Positions 46,867 to 59,190 are shown, counted from the first letter of the stretch. The stretch is DNA of 64,000 bases from Gnetum montanum (GCA_015680685.1 MNCI01013583.1:38968-102967); one strand, 5' to 3'. A program made the numbers and translations. Notes: generated by a model not told the origin, from the letters alone.

Positions 46867-48803
46867 TGAAACACTACCAATTTTGGGCTTCAGCACTTCA
46901 GCCACAAATTTGTCTAAGTGTCAAAACTTGGCAAATTTTTTCTAAGTGTTGGTAATACGATCCCTAGCATAGCCAACATAGCATGCATCAAGGGCTATTT
47001 TAAAAAATTTTCTAAGTGTCAACAACAGCTACATAAAAATTTTTCTAACTATCCTGCTATGCACTGACTCTGCCTACTATGCTCTCCAACGTAGCAAGCA
47101 TAGCACACAATTCCATGGCCAATTTGCCCAAGTGCCAAGCTACAAGTTGTTAGAATTGCTTGGGATGGATGAAGTAGTTTGGAAAATTTTCTATCTCTTG
47201 GGTTGCTACGCTTTGCTACACTCCCTAGCTTAGCCAGTGTAGCACACTTTTCCATTGCTAGTTTGCCCAAGTGCTAAGCTAGAAGTTGTTAGGATTACTT
47301 GGGATGGAAAAAATAGTTTGAAAAATTTTCTATCTTTTAGGTTGCTACACTTTGCTATGCTCCCTAATGTAGCCAGTGTAGCACATGTTCCAATGGCCAA
47401 TTTTTTCCTAAGTGTTAGGCAAGAGGATGTCAAGCTAGATCAGCATGAAAGAGGCATTTAGTAAATTTTCTAACTCCTAAGGATGCCTCTCCTACTACAC
47501 CCTAGAGTGTAGCTAGTGTACCATGAAGGAAAACTACAGATTCTGTCAAATTTTGGCTAAGTATCCCTGTTACGCTTTGCTATGCTCTAGAGTGTAGCCA
47601 ACGTAACTAGTGTTGGATATCAAAATTTAGCAAAATTTGAGTAAGTGTTGTGTTACGCTCTAGAGTGTAGCCAACTTAACACTAAAGAAAAGCCTCCAAC
47701 AGCCTCTAGAACTAGGCATCAGCCTTCGTCTCAACTTCAACATTCCTTTGGCAAGTAGGATTAACAATTTGTATCTCTTTTGCACCCTCGTTGGTCCCCA
47801 AAATTGTTCCTATGCTTAACCATACTTGAAAGAGGGGAAGACATAGTCCCAAAGTGTAGCCTCCAAGTTGCACTATTTTACATTGGATGCAAGTACATTG
47901 CAGTCCTGCACACTCTGGCACATGTAGTCTTGGCAAAGTAGTCATAGTTCAATAGTCTCTAGGGATCCATTGTAGTACTCTTGAGCATAGCACTTTGTTA
48001 CTCCCATGGAAGCATAGCAAATGTTAGCGTATCACCATCTACCCTTATGACATGTGGCACCTGATCTGCATGTTGTGCCATGTGGTGCCTGATCTACATT
48101 TCGCGATAACCCTAGCCCTATAAATACCTCAGTGTTCAGCACTCTAGGGGTTAGCAAATTGAAAAAGCATTGGACATTTTTGCATTTTGAGCATCCTAGG
48201 CACTCTCGCACTTGAGCACACCTAGCACTTTGCACTTTGGTGCATCCTAGAATGTAGTTCATGACTGTGCCCACAGAACACAATAATAGCCAACCTAGTA
48301 GGTTCAGTCCCTATGGCGGTCATTAGTTCCACATCCCAGACATTCTAGAGACTATGACTACACTTTTACACTATCATTGTGTGTGCCTATACACCACGTA
48401 CCACTCTCACCTCTTTTCCTGCAATAGCTACGATCCCCTATTTGGGGCAGTGCACTTTCATCCTCAAGTTCCATTTCATTTTCAAGCATTTTTCTTTCCT
48501 ATCTAGCATAGCACTTACATTTTCTCACTATTTCATACGTATTTTCACATTTACATCATTGTTCTTAGGCTGGGAAACCTTGCTATGCTTTGGCTTAGTT
48601 AGCCTTAGTGCTTGCATGTAATGTTATATAAACCCCTCTCATACATGGTTGTTTTAACACCTTGTAAGTCCTTGTTTAATCAATAAGACTATTCAAGGCA
48701 CCCCATATTTGTTTTCTAGCATGGCCCTTACATGGACTTGGAGTTAGGCTTTATGCTCACTGATCTCTCAGTGTTCTAGCCACCAACATTTTCGGTCATC
48801 ACA
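46867..48803 (+). repeat. LTR of element G
   Basis: Starts TGAAACACTACC after a polypurine tract and ends TTTTCGGTCATCACA, aligning with the C LTR end (32445). 1937 bp. TATA-like CCCTATAAATACC at 48116-48128. Motifs such as GCTACGCTTTGCTACACTCCCTA and CTAGAGTGTAGCCA recur at 47030-47660. It is followed by gag of the opposite strand; a weak TGGTTCTAGGGG primer-site-like match starts at 48807. Confidence 0.8.
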
Positions 48804-50960
48804 AATTGGTTCTAGGGGTGCACTAGGTTAGTAGCATCAAGGACCAACTCACCTTTGTCAGTCATGCATTGTATATCATCTTGTAAAGCCATGAAAAAGT
48901 CTATATCATGACCTTGCAATTGGTAATACTAGAAAAATTGGTTCAATCTAAAATGCTTAGGGACTGGAGGCTTGTTAGGCAGTATAGCTGAAGGATTTTT
49001 GAGGAGCTCGCAGTATCAGTAATGTCGCTTATGAGCATCCTTGGATATGTGCTTGTACTGGATGGACATAGCATAAAGTAGTTGGTCTAATAGCTTTGAC
49101 TACTTAATAGGAAATGATGTGTACTTTGCCTTGTGCTCAAAGTTAGGCCTTGTGGTAGTTGGTGCCATAGTCGTTGATGATGTAGGCTAGTTTTTTTCCA
49201 CTATGCTAGGGCTAGCCACCTTGTTGTTTTTGTTTGGAGCCTTAGGTGGCTTGGCCGTTGGTTTGGCATTGGCTAGCTTAGCCTCATTGGCCACTGTTGC
49301 AATGGTTGTGGTTGCTTTCTTGCCTTTGTCCTTGTATTTTTCCTTCTTTGCATGCAAGTTTTCATAGCCCATGTAGGTTGGATCCTTGTTGGCCTCTGTT
49401 GCATCTTGAATGCTCTTGGTTTGAGAAAACACTTAGCTCAAGGACTGCGGGACAAGGTAATATAATTTTGACTTAATGAAGTCATTTACTACACCTGCGA
49501 TAGGCTCATGGATCTCGTTAAGTGATGTGCTTCATCACTAGATGAATTTTTGCATGGGCTTTAAGGGGCCTTGCTTCACTTGCATCAACTAGTCTAGGAT
49601 CACCTTAGGCTTTAAGTTGTACTTGAAGCATATGATGAATTGGATTAGGAAATCCTCCAAAGAAGTGATGGAGGCATTGGGGAGCACGTGGTACCAATCT
49701 AGTGCCTTGCCAGTTAGGAACATGATGAACACATGAATGATGGTGTTTGGCCATGCCTACAATAGGAGGCATTCTAACTGGAAGGTAACCAGATGAGTGT
49801 TGGAGTTCCCTTTATTGTTGTATTTGGTAAACTATGGGAGCGAGACCCTAGTAGGTAGTGCCAGTGGTGGAACTACAAGATTGATTGGATCATCTTGGTA
49901 AAAGTCCATCACATGGATGGTTTCAAAGGAGGTAGCCTTGAGCCACTTAACCTCTTTGGTGAGACTTTGGATCAGTTGGAATGCTTGATCCAAGCTAGGT
50001 GTGGTTGTGGTGGGCTACATGGGTTGTGCTACCCACTGCGATTGTTGGATGGTTCATGGCCTAACTCAAGGTTGTGTGACCACACATGATGCCTATTATG
50101 TGGGCTGTGCCATGGACACAATAGCTAGGCCCCACCATGGGTTTGTAGGTTGAGCCATTGTAAAGGGTGCAAAATGATAGGAGGGACAAATGATGCCTGA
50201 GTTGTGTATGACAAGGGAGGAATGTGCATGGTGTGCACATAGGGTTGCGTAGGCATAACGATTGTTACTATGAAAGGCTAGATGGCCTAAATAGGTTGAA
50301 TGGCCTAAATAGGCTGGATAGGTTATGAAGGCTATGTAGGCTACAAAGGGATGGTGAAGGGCATGTTGAAGGAAAAGCTCAAAGGTAGAGAAACATCCTG
50401 GTGCATCTGCTATGTTTGATGAGTTTCCACCACAAGCATTGACCTGGGTAGTGACATTCGGCTATAGGATTGTGGAGGAATAAAAGCAAAGGATTTTTGC
50501 TAAAATGAGACATGGAGCAAGTCATCATGCTTGGATTGAGCCTCAAATTTGTCTAGCTCTTCCTACAGCAGCCCCTTGTAGTTTGTCCCTGCGTCACGGC
50601 CCATGTTATGGATGAGGTGGTCCAATATCCACTAGTAGTCTTCCATGAGTGAGATAAAGTTAAAATCAAAAGGGAACCATTCCCTCTTATTGCAATGGAT
50701 GATCTCATAACTACGTTTGGCATCCATTTCTTAGTGATCTAAGGAAAAACCCACTTGGAGTTTTGTGCAAATGAAGTTATGTTACTCATCATTGAGCACC
50801 ATGTCCTTGGAAGGCAAGTTGCACTGCTTGAAAGATTTCCTCTATGCTAGGATAGGACCCCCAGCCCTAGGAAGGTCAATCAAGATCTCTCATCGAACAG
50901 GCAAGACAACCACAACAGGTGAAGTGGAGGTTGAAGGCTGGTCAGGATTCACGATGCAAG
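48804..50960 (-). pseudogene. gag: Gag of the left F-type element
   Basis: Aligns with gag of A and of F. Near 48940-48850 the knuckle region reads YYQLQGHDIDFF followed by LQDDIQCMTDKG, so every zinc-binding Cys is replaced while the flank is kept. Further upstream are a Lys/Ala/Thr-rich segment (49432-49187), a DWYHVLPNASITSLEDFL-like capsid end (near 49690-49640) and an N-terminal NPDQPSTSTS near 50950. The 3' side stops at LTR G. No PR, RT or integrase is left for this copy. Confidence 0.75.
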
Positions 50961-51376
50961 GGGAAATGCAAAAGGTTGCTGATGTAAAAGATAAGAGAAA
51001 AAATAACTAAGTGCGAAAATGCAAAAAAAATGACTAAGTATGCAACTACTGAATAAAATCGCTAAGTGTAAAAGATGTAGAAAAAATGACTAAGTCTAAA
51101 ACATAGAGAAAAATGAGTAAGTGTAAGCATGCTAAAAAATGGCTAACTCTAAGACTATGCTCAGAGCTAACTATGCTCACTATGTTCGAGTTAGCTATGC
51201 TCTATTGAGTGCCTAGAATTTGGCTAAGTGTAAATACTATGGTGTTATCAAGTGAGGTTCTAGGGGAATCGACAATGGGGACCAATTTGCATGGGGTGTA
51301 GAGAGTATGCAAGGCAACAACCAAGGGATGGCCAAAGAAGAAAATGGTGAAGGCCCTCATTTTAGCACCAAAAAAA
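50961..51376 (-). promoter_or_regulatory. Leader and primer-binding site of the left F-type element
   Basis: The leader carries AACTATGCTCACTATG-type motifs at 51140-51200 and AAAAATGACTAAGT repeats at 51000-51120. The primer-binding site at 51354-51370 reads TGGTGCTAAAATGAGGG on the minus strand, a decayed form of the A site, six bases from the LTR. Confidence 0.65.
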
Positions 51377-53047
51377 TTTAGTGATTGAAAATGTCAGAGG
51401 TTGGAACAAAACTCCAAGAGGTCTATAGTTGCATAGCCTTGATCCCACTTTTGGACAAGGGCCTAATGGAAATGGAGGCAGGGTACCTAGAACAATCTTG
51501 TCAATCAAATTGGGACTTATAGGTGTTATGATGAAATGAGTGTTAAGGGGGGATGTAGTGTTTTGCAATGTCCATGGTGCCCATGGGTGTGAGCATAGTA
51601 GAGGTTTTAGGCACAAAAACGAGGGTGCAAATGAGAGAACCTATCCTTAAATGATGAAAAATGTCAGTAGAATGCTAAAATGCATAAGAAAATGCGAAAA
51701 AATGCACAGAATGTAAGCAAGAGAGAAGGGCACCACCTCAAATGTGGGGAGCATAGTTGACTGCAAAGAAAATTTTAGGAGGTACACAGTGTAGTAGGCA
51801 ATGTAGTCATAGTCTTACGATGTCTAGCTACGAAGAACTAATGATTGCCATGAAGTCTAAGCTTGTCGACTTGGCTACTGTGATGTCCTACAAACTGTTG
51901 TGGTGTACAACATGCTAGACGATGTACAACAATGTCAAGTGGTGTTCCAAAGTTTTCCAAGATGCTAAGCATGCTTAGGTGCAAGGATGCCCAGAATGCC
52001 AATGCTCAAATTTACCAACTAGATGTGAGATTTTCCAACTCCTAAAACATGAAGCATTGGGGTATTTATATGCCTAGGATTAGCATGAATCATGGATTGG
52101 GCACCACATGGCAGAGGGGTGATTGGGACTATGCTAACCCCAACTACACTCCCACTGAAGCAAAATGGTGTTCTGCTGGTGTGCTCCAATGAACCCTGTA
52201 AGATTGCCAAACTATGATAACACTACCAAGACTACATGTGTGAATGTCAAATAGATTGCAATATACCTAAAAATAATGCAAAATAATGCAGTTTTGGAGA
52301 CTATGCCTTAGGACTATGTTATCCACTCTCTCGAGTGGTGTCAAGTGTAGGTACAATTTGAGGGTAAATATGGGGTGTAAAAGTGACAAAAATTGTTGAT
52401 CTTGCTTGCTGAATGAATGTTGGGGCTGAGATGTAGGCCAGTGCTAAGCTTTGGAAGCTTCTAGAGGTAGTTTTGCATGACTACGCTAACTATGCTCTGG
52501 AGCGTAGTCCCAATAGCTAGAAAAATTTTGCAAAAAGCAACATTCAATGCAGACTATGCTAACTATGCTTTAAAGCATAGTCTCAGTAGGGAGAGTGTAG
52601 CCCAAACACTTAGAAAAATCTTGCAAATTTGATGTCCACAAGTAGACTACACCAACTATGCTTTGAAACATAGTAGAAAGTGTAGTGTTAGAAGTTAGAA
52701 ATTTTTTCAAACTATTTCTTTCACGCCAACCCAACTCAGTAGCCTCTAGCTTGACACTTAGGAAAATTTGCAAAATTGGTCATTCCAAGGCTAACTATGC
52801 TTTGGGGTGTAGTCTCGACAAGGAGAGTGTAGTCAAGACACATAGAAAAATTTGTAGCTACTATTGACACTTAAATTTTTTTTTTTTGCAAATTCAAACT
52901 GTTGGTGTCAACTAAGCTGACTATGCTCTAGAGCATAGTCCCAATAGTGGGAACATAGTCTCAACACTTTAGAAAAAATTTTCCAAGCTTTGACACTTAG
53001 CCAAATTTGTAGTTAAGATTCAAGATCCCAAATTTGGTGGTGTTTTA
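51377..53047 (-). repeat. F-type LTR, left copy (shared between two joined elements)
   Basis: Begins TTTAGTGATT and ends GGTGTTTTA on the plus strand. Aligns with 61181-62638. The minus-strand TATA-like ATATAAATACCCC is at 52059-52073. GACTATGCTAACTATGC and TCTAGAGCATAGTCC motifs are dense at 52480-52940. It has a primer-binding site on its left and element 3' sequence on its right, so it is the 5' LTR of one unit and the 3' LTR of the next. Confidence 0.82.
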
Positions 53048-53092
53048 GGAGGAGTGGCCTACGGGACGTCAACAAAGAATAGCAAAACACCA
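53041..53092 (-). promoter_or_regulatory. Reduced PPT/LTR inverted repeat of element F (polypurine tract lost)
   Basis: Minus strand: GTGGTGTTTTGCTATTCTTTGTTGACG, loop CCACTCCTCC, then directly AAAACACC. Compared with C, E and G, about 25 bases with the CAACAAAGAGGGGCCAATG arm are missing, so this end could no longer prime plus-strand synthesis normally. Confidence 0.65.
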
Positions 53093-53958
53093 CAGTAGGC
53101 CTGACACCAACATCACTCATCAATACTTGACCAAAGGTCACTTCACCATGCTTGAGAGTGCTAAAGGTAATAGTATGTTGGAGGCAAAGGGTATAGGAAA
53201 CATGCTAGGGGATAACAAGGGAATGAAATGCAAACAATGTGATACTGCAAGGTGCGGCACTAGGGTGGCTTGTCGCCAAAATAGTGACCTCTTGTCAGAA
53301 TGTTTGTGAGAGAGTCAGCATCCATGGAACTAGAATGGCTTGCCCTTGAAATTGTGATCTCTTGTCAGAGTGCTTGTAAGAAGGTCAATGCAAATTCAAG
53401 GTTGGACCGGTTATGAAATTGCAACTCTACTAATTTTGCTTGGGGACATATTTTTCCCTGTTCGCTCTTTTTTTGTGTGTGTTTCTTACTTTTCTTTAGC
53501 TTGCGAGACAAACCTGCTTTGGGATCTACACATTGTGAAATGCTAGCTATGATATGCTTTTCATTAGGTGAACTACATGCCACCTAATGAGCTTTTCCTT
53601 GAGGCAACCATATTGTGTCTATAGGACAAGTGTTTCCTCCCCGGGATGAGTTGCATTACATTCGCTTGGGCTTTGACTAGCCCACAGAGGCTCCCTATGG
53701 AATGAGTTGCATTACTTCCTCTATGGGTGCTATGGTTGAAGAAGGTGGCATGTGCATTGAAGGGGTTGCAAGCTTGGTGATGCAGGGGAAGGTGGGGGAA
53801 TGCAAGGTAAAATGGGAAATGCAAGTAGGCTATAGTAGGGTAATAGGGATGTGCACTCTTTAGTGGCTTGGCTAGTCCAACCATGCACATCAGAGCATTG
53901 TGGTAACTTACTATTGTGATGAGATACATCTCTACATGATTTCCTCTAGAGCTTTATC
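53093..53958 (-). other. Element F 3' exon region of unknown coding potential
   Basis: Begins at GATAAAGCTCTAG after the acceptor at 53959. The minus-strand frame 53929-53573 aligns with C 29990-30180 in parts (ATH/ATRR, GSLCGLVKA versus GSICRQVKA, LIPG versus IHPG). That protein-level match hints at coding, but both copies are broken and no family is recognised. Confidence 0.4.
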
Positions 53959-54690
53959 CTACAAACACAACTCAGAGAAAACAAGAAAACAACCACACAA
54001 CATGAGATAAAAGTAAACTGCTAGATGCGAGGGTGCTGCAAGTGCTACAATAGCTAGACTAGTTGCAAGTGCCTAAAGAGCCAGTAAAGATGCTAGGAAA
54101 ATGATGCTAGAAATGTTCAAAAAGGGTTGTGCTAATGATGAGAGATCAAAGCACTAGTGAAATGCCCAAGGCTAGTAATGCTACAAGTGTAGCCTAGAGC
54201 TAGTAGTATGGGCAACTGTGGTAGGAGCTCTGGAGGGTCAACAAAATGTCCAAGGGTAGTTCCAGAGGATCAACAAAATGCTGAGGGGTGGTAGCACTAC
54301 ATATGTTTCAAAGGCCTCTCCAGATGACAAGAAATACATTCTAGAATGGTAGTGTCACTGCCCCACACACAACATGTAGGTAGATGATGTGGAGTTGGAA
54401 GTATTGTTGCACACTTATCCATAGAACTATGTGTGTTGAACTTCGAACCCAGTTTAAGGTCTTGGCAGACCATGGTGCACTAGTTTATAGAAAATGATGC
54501 ATGTTTAACATCGTAGAAAATGGTGCATGATGTGCCAATTTAACGTCATGACCCAGGGATAAGCTGTGCCAGTTTAGCATCATAGCAAATGGTCTATGCT
54601 AGCCTATAGTCATAGTAGACTTGTCTATGTTAGTGTATAGTTGTAGTGGACTTTTGTGCTAGTTTATAGTCATAGTAGACTTGTGCTTAC
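53959..54690 (-). repeat. Putative second sense intron of element F
   Basis: Minus strand GAAGCAAG|GTAAGCACAAG (54690) to TCTGAGTTGTGTTTGTAG|GATAAAG (53959). The donor context matches element C (AAGCAAGGTAAGAACC) nearly base for base, although F lacks the pol upstream. 54440-54680 holds border repeats (TAGTTTATAGTCATAGTAGAC, TTTAACGTCATGA). 53990-54400 has nothing recognised. Confidence 0.55.
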
Positions 54691-54968
54691 CTTGCTTCGA
54701 TGAGGTATGGTGCTGCATGCGTAGCCATGCTGTGTGCTTGCAAGATCTTGCAAAAAATAAACTAGAAAAACAACATCAAGTAGCACCTATTTTAACAAAG
54801 TTAATGCACATATGAGAAAGGAGAGTAATGTGGAAAGTGATAGTTTTTGGCTATTCTAGGCTGTTCTGGACCACAATGGTAGTTTAAGGCCATTCTAGGT
54901 TATACATTGATAGTTTAAGGCCATGGTGGACCCTGATGCTAGTTTAAGGCCTTTTTGGGCCATGTGAT

Positions 54969-57074
54969 GTAATAGAGATTGCTAGTTTTAGGTCATGGCG
55001 GGCCGTGTGATAATTTATGGCCTTTTCAAGCCACATGTTTTTTGTACTTTTAGCTTTATGATTTTTTATGTTTTTGATGTTTTTTCAAATGCATAAGCCA
55101 AATGGGTGAATGCAAAGCAAAAATGAATTAGTAAAGCCAAAGGATGCATAAGCTAAGTAAGCAGGCTTAAGGTAAATGCTTGAACAAGTGTAATGCAAAC
55201 AAAAGTTAAAAATGCATGGTGCATATTAGTGAAGGGTAGGTAAGCACCTAGTACATTATGGACCAAGGGGATCCCTTGGCTAGGCAGTTGCTTTCTAATC
55301 AAACATGGATTAGGGGGTGTGTATGGCCTAAGGTGCACTAGGAGGCTATTGGCTTCAACCAATTATTTGGGTGTGTTAGCCTTAGACGTTGCATTGTTTG
55401 CCATAGGTACATCACTAGGAAACTCCACCTTTGACACTTATTCCATGTCTATGTTGTGGATAGATGGAGGGGAGGCGTTATCATTGTGGATGATAACTTG
55501 ACTACCTTCAGATGGAAGATGGACTTTTTGGTGGATAGGAGAGGAGACAACTCATAGTTGAGCTAGCCAAGGATTGCCTAGGATCAAATTGAAGCCTAAC
55601 ATTTCCTCTATGATAGTGAAATCTACAAAGGTGCAAAATTTCTCCCCTACCACAAAGGCTATGCTAATGATACCACTAATAGTGACACATGATCCATTGA
55701 AGGATTTTAGACATGCGATTTTGGTTGGCCTAATCTCATTCATGAGGTTTAGCTTATCTATGATGGTGTACAAAACTACGTTTGTTGCTGCACCATCAAT
55801 GATGTATATCTTGTGGATGGTGCACTACCCAACACGTATGCTAATAGAGAGTGGAGCTAGTGTGACCTTCCGTCATTCAAGATTAACCTTGACTGCCTCA
55901 TTGCAAAATGCTAGGGATGTTAAACTTGATTCTTGTGGAGCAAGGGACAACATCACTGCATAGATGGCATTCTCATCTATAGGAATGTCTTTCGTAATAG
56001 GAATGGAGGCCAACATCTAGGCTAGTGCTTGGTAGTAAGCAGACGAGGTCATGACTAGGTCATATAAGCTCAGCATTGTGTTCTTTTCCTTAAGTGTTTG
56101 TTTCACCTAGGTTAGTGCAATTGCAAAGTCCTTGTCATTGTTGGCCATTGTGTTGGCCTTGACCTCCTCCATGTGGCTCAAGAGATAGATCTCTCATAAA
56201 GGGGACTTGCATTTGATACACTTGGCCTACTTGGGGGTAGGGACCCTAGTGTTTGATTATCACTTGCTAGTCATGGCCCTTGCTTTGACCATGGGGGTTG
56301 CAAGGTGCTCATTTGGCCTCCTGCATTGTCATTTGGTAGGCCTACTTGTGTTGTTAATGGGGTTGACCCTTGGAGGAGAAGAGATCAACACGTTGCCCAC
56401 TATCAGGCTTCAAGTAGGTGAGGCAACATCTCGTTGTAGTACCCTAATGATAAACAACTACTTGGGAGTTGCTGCGGGGCTAGTTCATTATGGCATCTTG
56501 ATGATGAAGGGTTTTTTAACAGTTGTAGGGGCAATTTTCCAGTTTAATGTCTTAGTAAATGATTATTGTAGGACCTTGACAACAAAGGGTGTCATGGGTG
56601 CCTAAGATGGCACTTTAACCACAAAAGGAGGCCTTCTACTTGTGGAGGCCAAGGGGATGTTTGCCTTGCTAGTAAGCACATGGATCACGAAAGGTTGTTA
56701 CATAGGTTTAAACTTTCCTCCTATGCCGATGGAGTTTATGATATGTCAAATTTACTCGCTACATCGAGCAATAGTTGGTTCCTTTCTTTCTTTGCAAATC
56801 ATCTTTGAAGGCTTGATAGTTGTTAGTATCGTGACCAAACAACTAGTGGTAATGATAGTATTGGTCCAATCAAAAGTATTTCATGACCAAAGGCTCATTT
56901 GGTATTGCTAAGGTAGGGTTGCTCAGTAGTTCATAGTACTTATCATGTCATTGGTAGGTAGTCTTTGATACTCGTTTGTATTGGATTTTCTCGGCTTTGA
57001 GGAGTTCATTCAGCAACTTGAAGGGTTTCATCAGCAATGGTGTCTACTTTGAGTGATCCTTATGCTCAAAGAGG
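54969..57074. repeat. Tandem duplication in element F, copy 1
   Basis: A block of about 2106 bp, starting GTAATAGAGATTGCTAG, that repeats at 57075. It holds border repeats (to 55030), a post-protease spacer, the protease (55552-55800), a linker and the gag C-terminal knuckle (57060-56750). The two copies differ by scattered substitutions and a few small indels, so the duplication is younger than most other events here. Confidence 0.9.
55552..55965 (-). pseudogene. Protease of element F, copy 1
   Basis: Aspartic protease that would cut the gag polyprotein. Visible on the minus strand: YTIIDKLNLMNEIRP, FNGSCVTISGII, FCTFVDFTIIEEMLGFNLILGNPWLAQL. The LGNPWL end corresponds to the retropepsin ILGRPWL block. 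The active-site region just upstream (DGAATNVV-like, near 55790) has a stop-containing frame. The preceding linker is proline-rich and broken. Confidence 0.7.
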
Positions 57075-59190
57075 GTAATAAAGATTGCTAGTTTTAGGCC
57101 ATGGCGAGCCGTGTGATAATTTATGGCCTTGTCAAGCCACATGTTTTTTGTACTTTTAGTTTTATGATTTTTTATGTTTTTGATGTTTTTTCAAATGCAT
57201 AAGCCAAATGGATGAATGCAAAGCAAAAATGAATGAGTAAAGCCAAAGGATGCATAAGCTAAGTAAGCAGGCTTAAGGTAAATGCATGAACAAGTGTAAT
57301 GCAAACAAAAGTTAAAAATGTGGTGTATATTAGTGAAGGGTAGGTAAGCACCTAGTGCATTATGGACCAAGGGGATCCCTTGGTTAGGCAGTTGCTTTCT
57401 AATCATACATGGATTAGGAGGTGCGTATGGCCTAAGGAGCACTAGGAGGCTATTGGCTTCAACCAATTATTTGGGTGTGTTAGCCTTAGATGTTGCATTG
57501 TTTGCCATAGGTACATCACTAGGAAACTCCACCTTTGACACTTATTCCATGTCTATGTTGTGGATAGATGGAGGGGAGGCATTATCATCGTGGATGATAA
57601 CTTAACTACCTTCATATGGAAGTTGGACTTTTTGGTGGATAGGAGAGGAGACAACTCATAGTTGAGCCAGCCAAGGATTGCCTAGGATCAAGTTGAAGCC
57701 CAGCGTTTCCTCTAAGATAGTGAAATCTACAAAGGTGCAAAATTTCTCCCTTGCCACAAAGGCTATGTTAATGATACCCCTAACAGTGACACATGATCCA
57801 TTGAAGGATTTTAGATATGCGATTTTGATTGGCCTAATCTCATTCATGAGGTTTAGCTTATCTATGATGGTGTATAGAACTATGTTTGTTGTTGCACCAT
57901 CATTGATGTACATCTTGTGGATGGTGCACTACCCAACACATATGCTAATAGATAGTGAAGCTAGTGTGACCTTCCGTCATTCAAGACTAACCTTGACTGC
58001 CTCATCGCAAAATGCTAGGGATGTTAAACTTGATTCTTGTGGAGCAAGGGGCAACATCACTGCACAGATGGTGTTCTCATCTATAGGAATGTCTTTCGTA
58101 ATAGGAATGGAGGCCAACATCTAGGCTAGTGCTTGATAGTAAGCAGACGAGGTCATGACTAGGTCATATAAGCTCAGCATTGTGTTCTTTTGCTTAAGTG
58201 TTTATTTCACCTAGGTTAGTTGCAAAGTCCTTGTTATTGTTGGCCATTGTGTTGGCCTTGACCTCCTCCATGTGGCTCAAGAGATAGATCTCTCATAGAG
58301 GGGACTTGCATTTGATACACTTGGCCTACTTGGGGGTAGGGACCCTAGTGTTTGATTATCACTTCCTACTCATGGCCCTTGCTTTGACCATGGGGGTTGC
58401 AAGGTGCTCGTTTGGCCTCCTGCATTTTCATTTGGTAGGCCTACTTGTGTTGTTAGTGGGGTTGACCCTTGGAGAAGAAGAGATCGACACGTTGCCCACT
58501 ATCAGGCTTCAAGTAGGTGAGGCAACATCTCGTTGTAGTACCCTAATGATAAACAACTGCTTGGGAGTTGCTGTGGGGCTAGTTCATTATGGCATATTGA
58601 TGATGAAGGGTTTTTTAATAGTTGTAGGGGCAATTTGCCAATTTAATGTCATAGTAAATGATTATTGTAGGACCTTGACCACAAAGGGTGTCATGGGTGC
58701 CTAAGATGGCACTTTAACCACAAAAGGAGGCCTTCTACTTGTGGAGGCCAAGGGGATGTTTGCCTTGCTAGGAAGCACATGGATCATGAAAGGTTGTTAC
58801 ATAGGTTTAAACTTTCCTCCTATGCCGATGGAGTTTATGACATAGGCAGCATTGTCTATGTCAAATTGACTCGCTATGTCGAGCAATAGTTGGTCCCTTT
58901 CTATCTTTCTTTGCAAATCATCTTTGAAGGTTCGATAGTTGTTAGTATCGTGACCAAACAACTAGTGGTAATGATAGTATTGGTCCAATCAAAAGTCTTT
59001 CATGACCAAAGGCTCATTTGGTATTGCTAAGGTAGGGTTCCTCAGTAGTTCATAGTACTTGTCATGTCATTGGTAGGTAGTCTTTGATACTCGTTTGTAT
59101 TGGATTTTCTCGGCTTTAAGAAGTTCATTCAGCAACTCAAAGGGTTTCATCAGCAATGGTGTGTACTTTGAGTGATCCTTATGCTCAAAG
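57075..59190. repeat. Tandem duplication in element F, copy 2
   Basis: Starts GTAATAAAGATTGCTAG at 57075 and runs to about 59190, after which the sequence continues into full-length gag. The end of copy 1 (TGAGTGATCCTTATGCTCAAAG) equals the end of copy 2 near 59168-59190. Around 58840 it has a GGCAGCATTGTCTATG insertion relative to copy 1. Confidence 0.9.
57656..57925 (-). pseudogene. Protease of element F, copy 2
   Basis: Same domain in the second copy, with the active-site region open: INDGATTNIVLYTIIDK, then FNGSCVTVRGIINIAF, FVDFTILEETLGFNLI and LGNPWLAQL. The catalytic triplet position reads DGAT, compatible with the DxGA(S/T) family pattern. It lies about 0.9 kb downstream of gag, the place that gene B occupies in elements A and C. 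Confidence 0.75.

Noticed and set aside
56207-56605. Plus-strand open frame of 132 codons, present again at 58306-58704
   Set aside because: Both copies come from the recent tandem duplication, so shared openness is not evidence of selection; it is antisense to the gag-protease linker and resembles no family.
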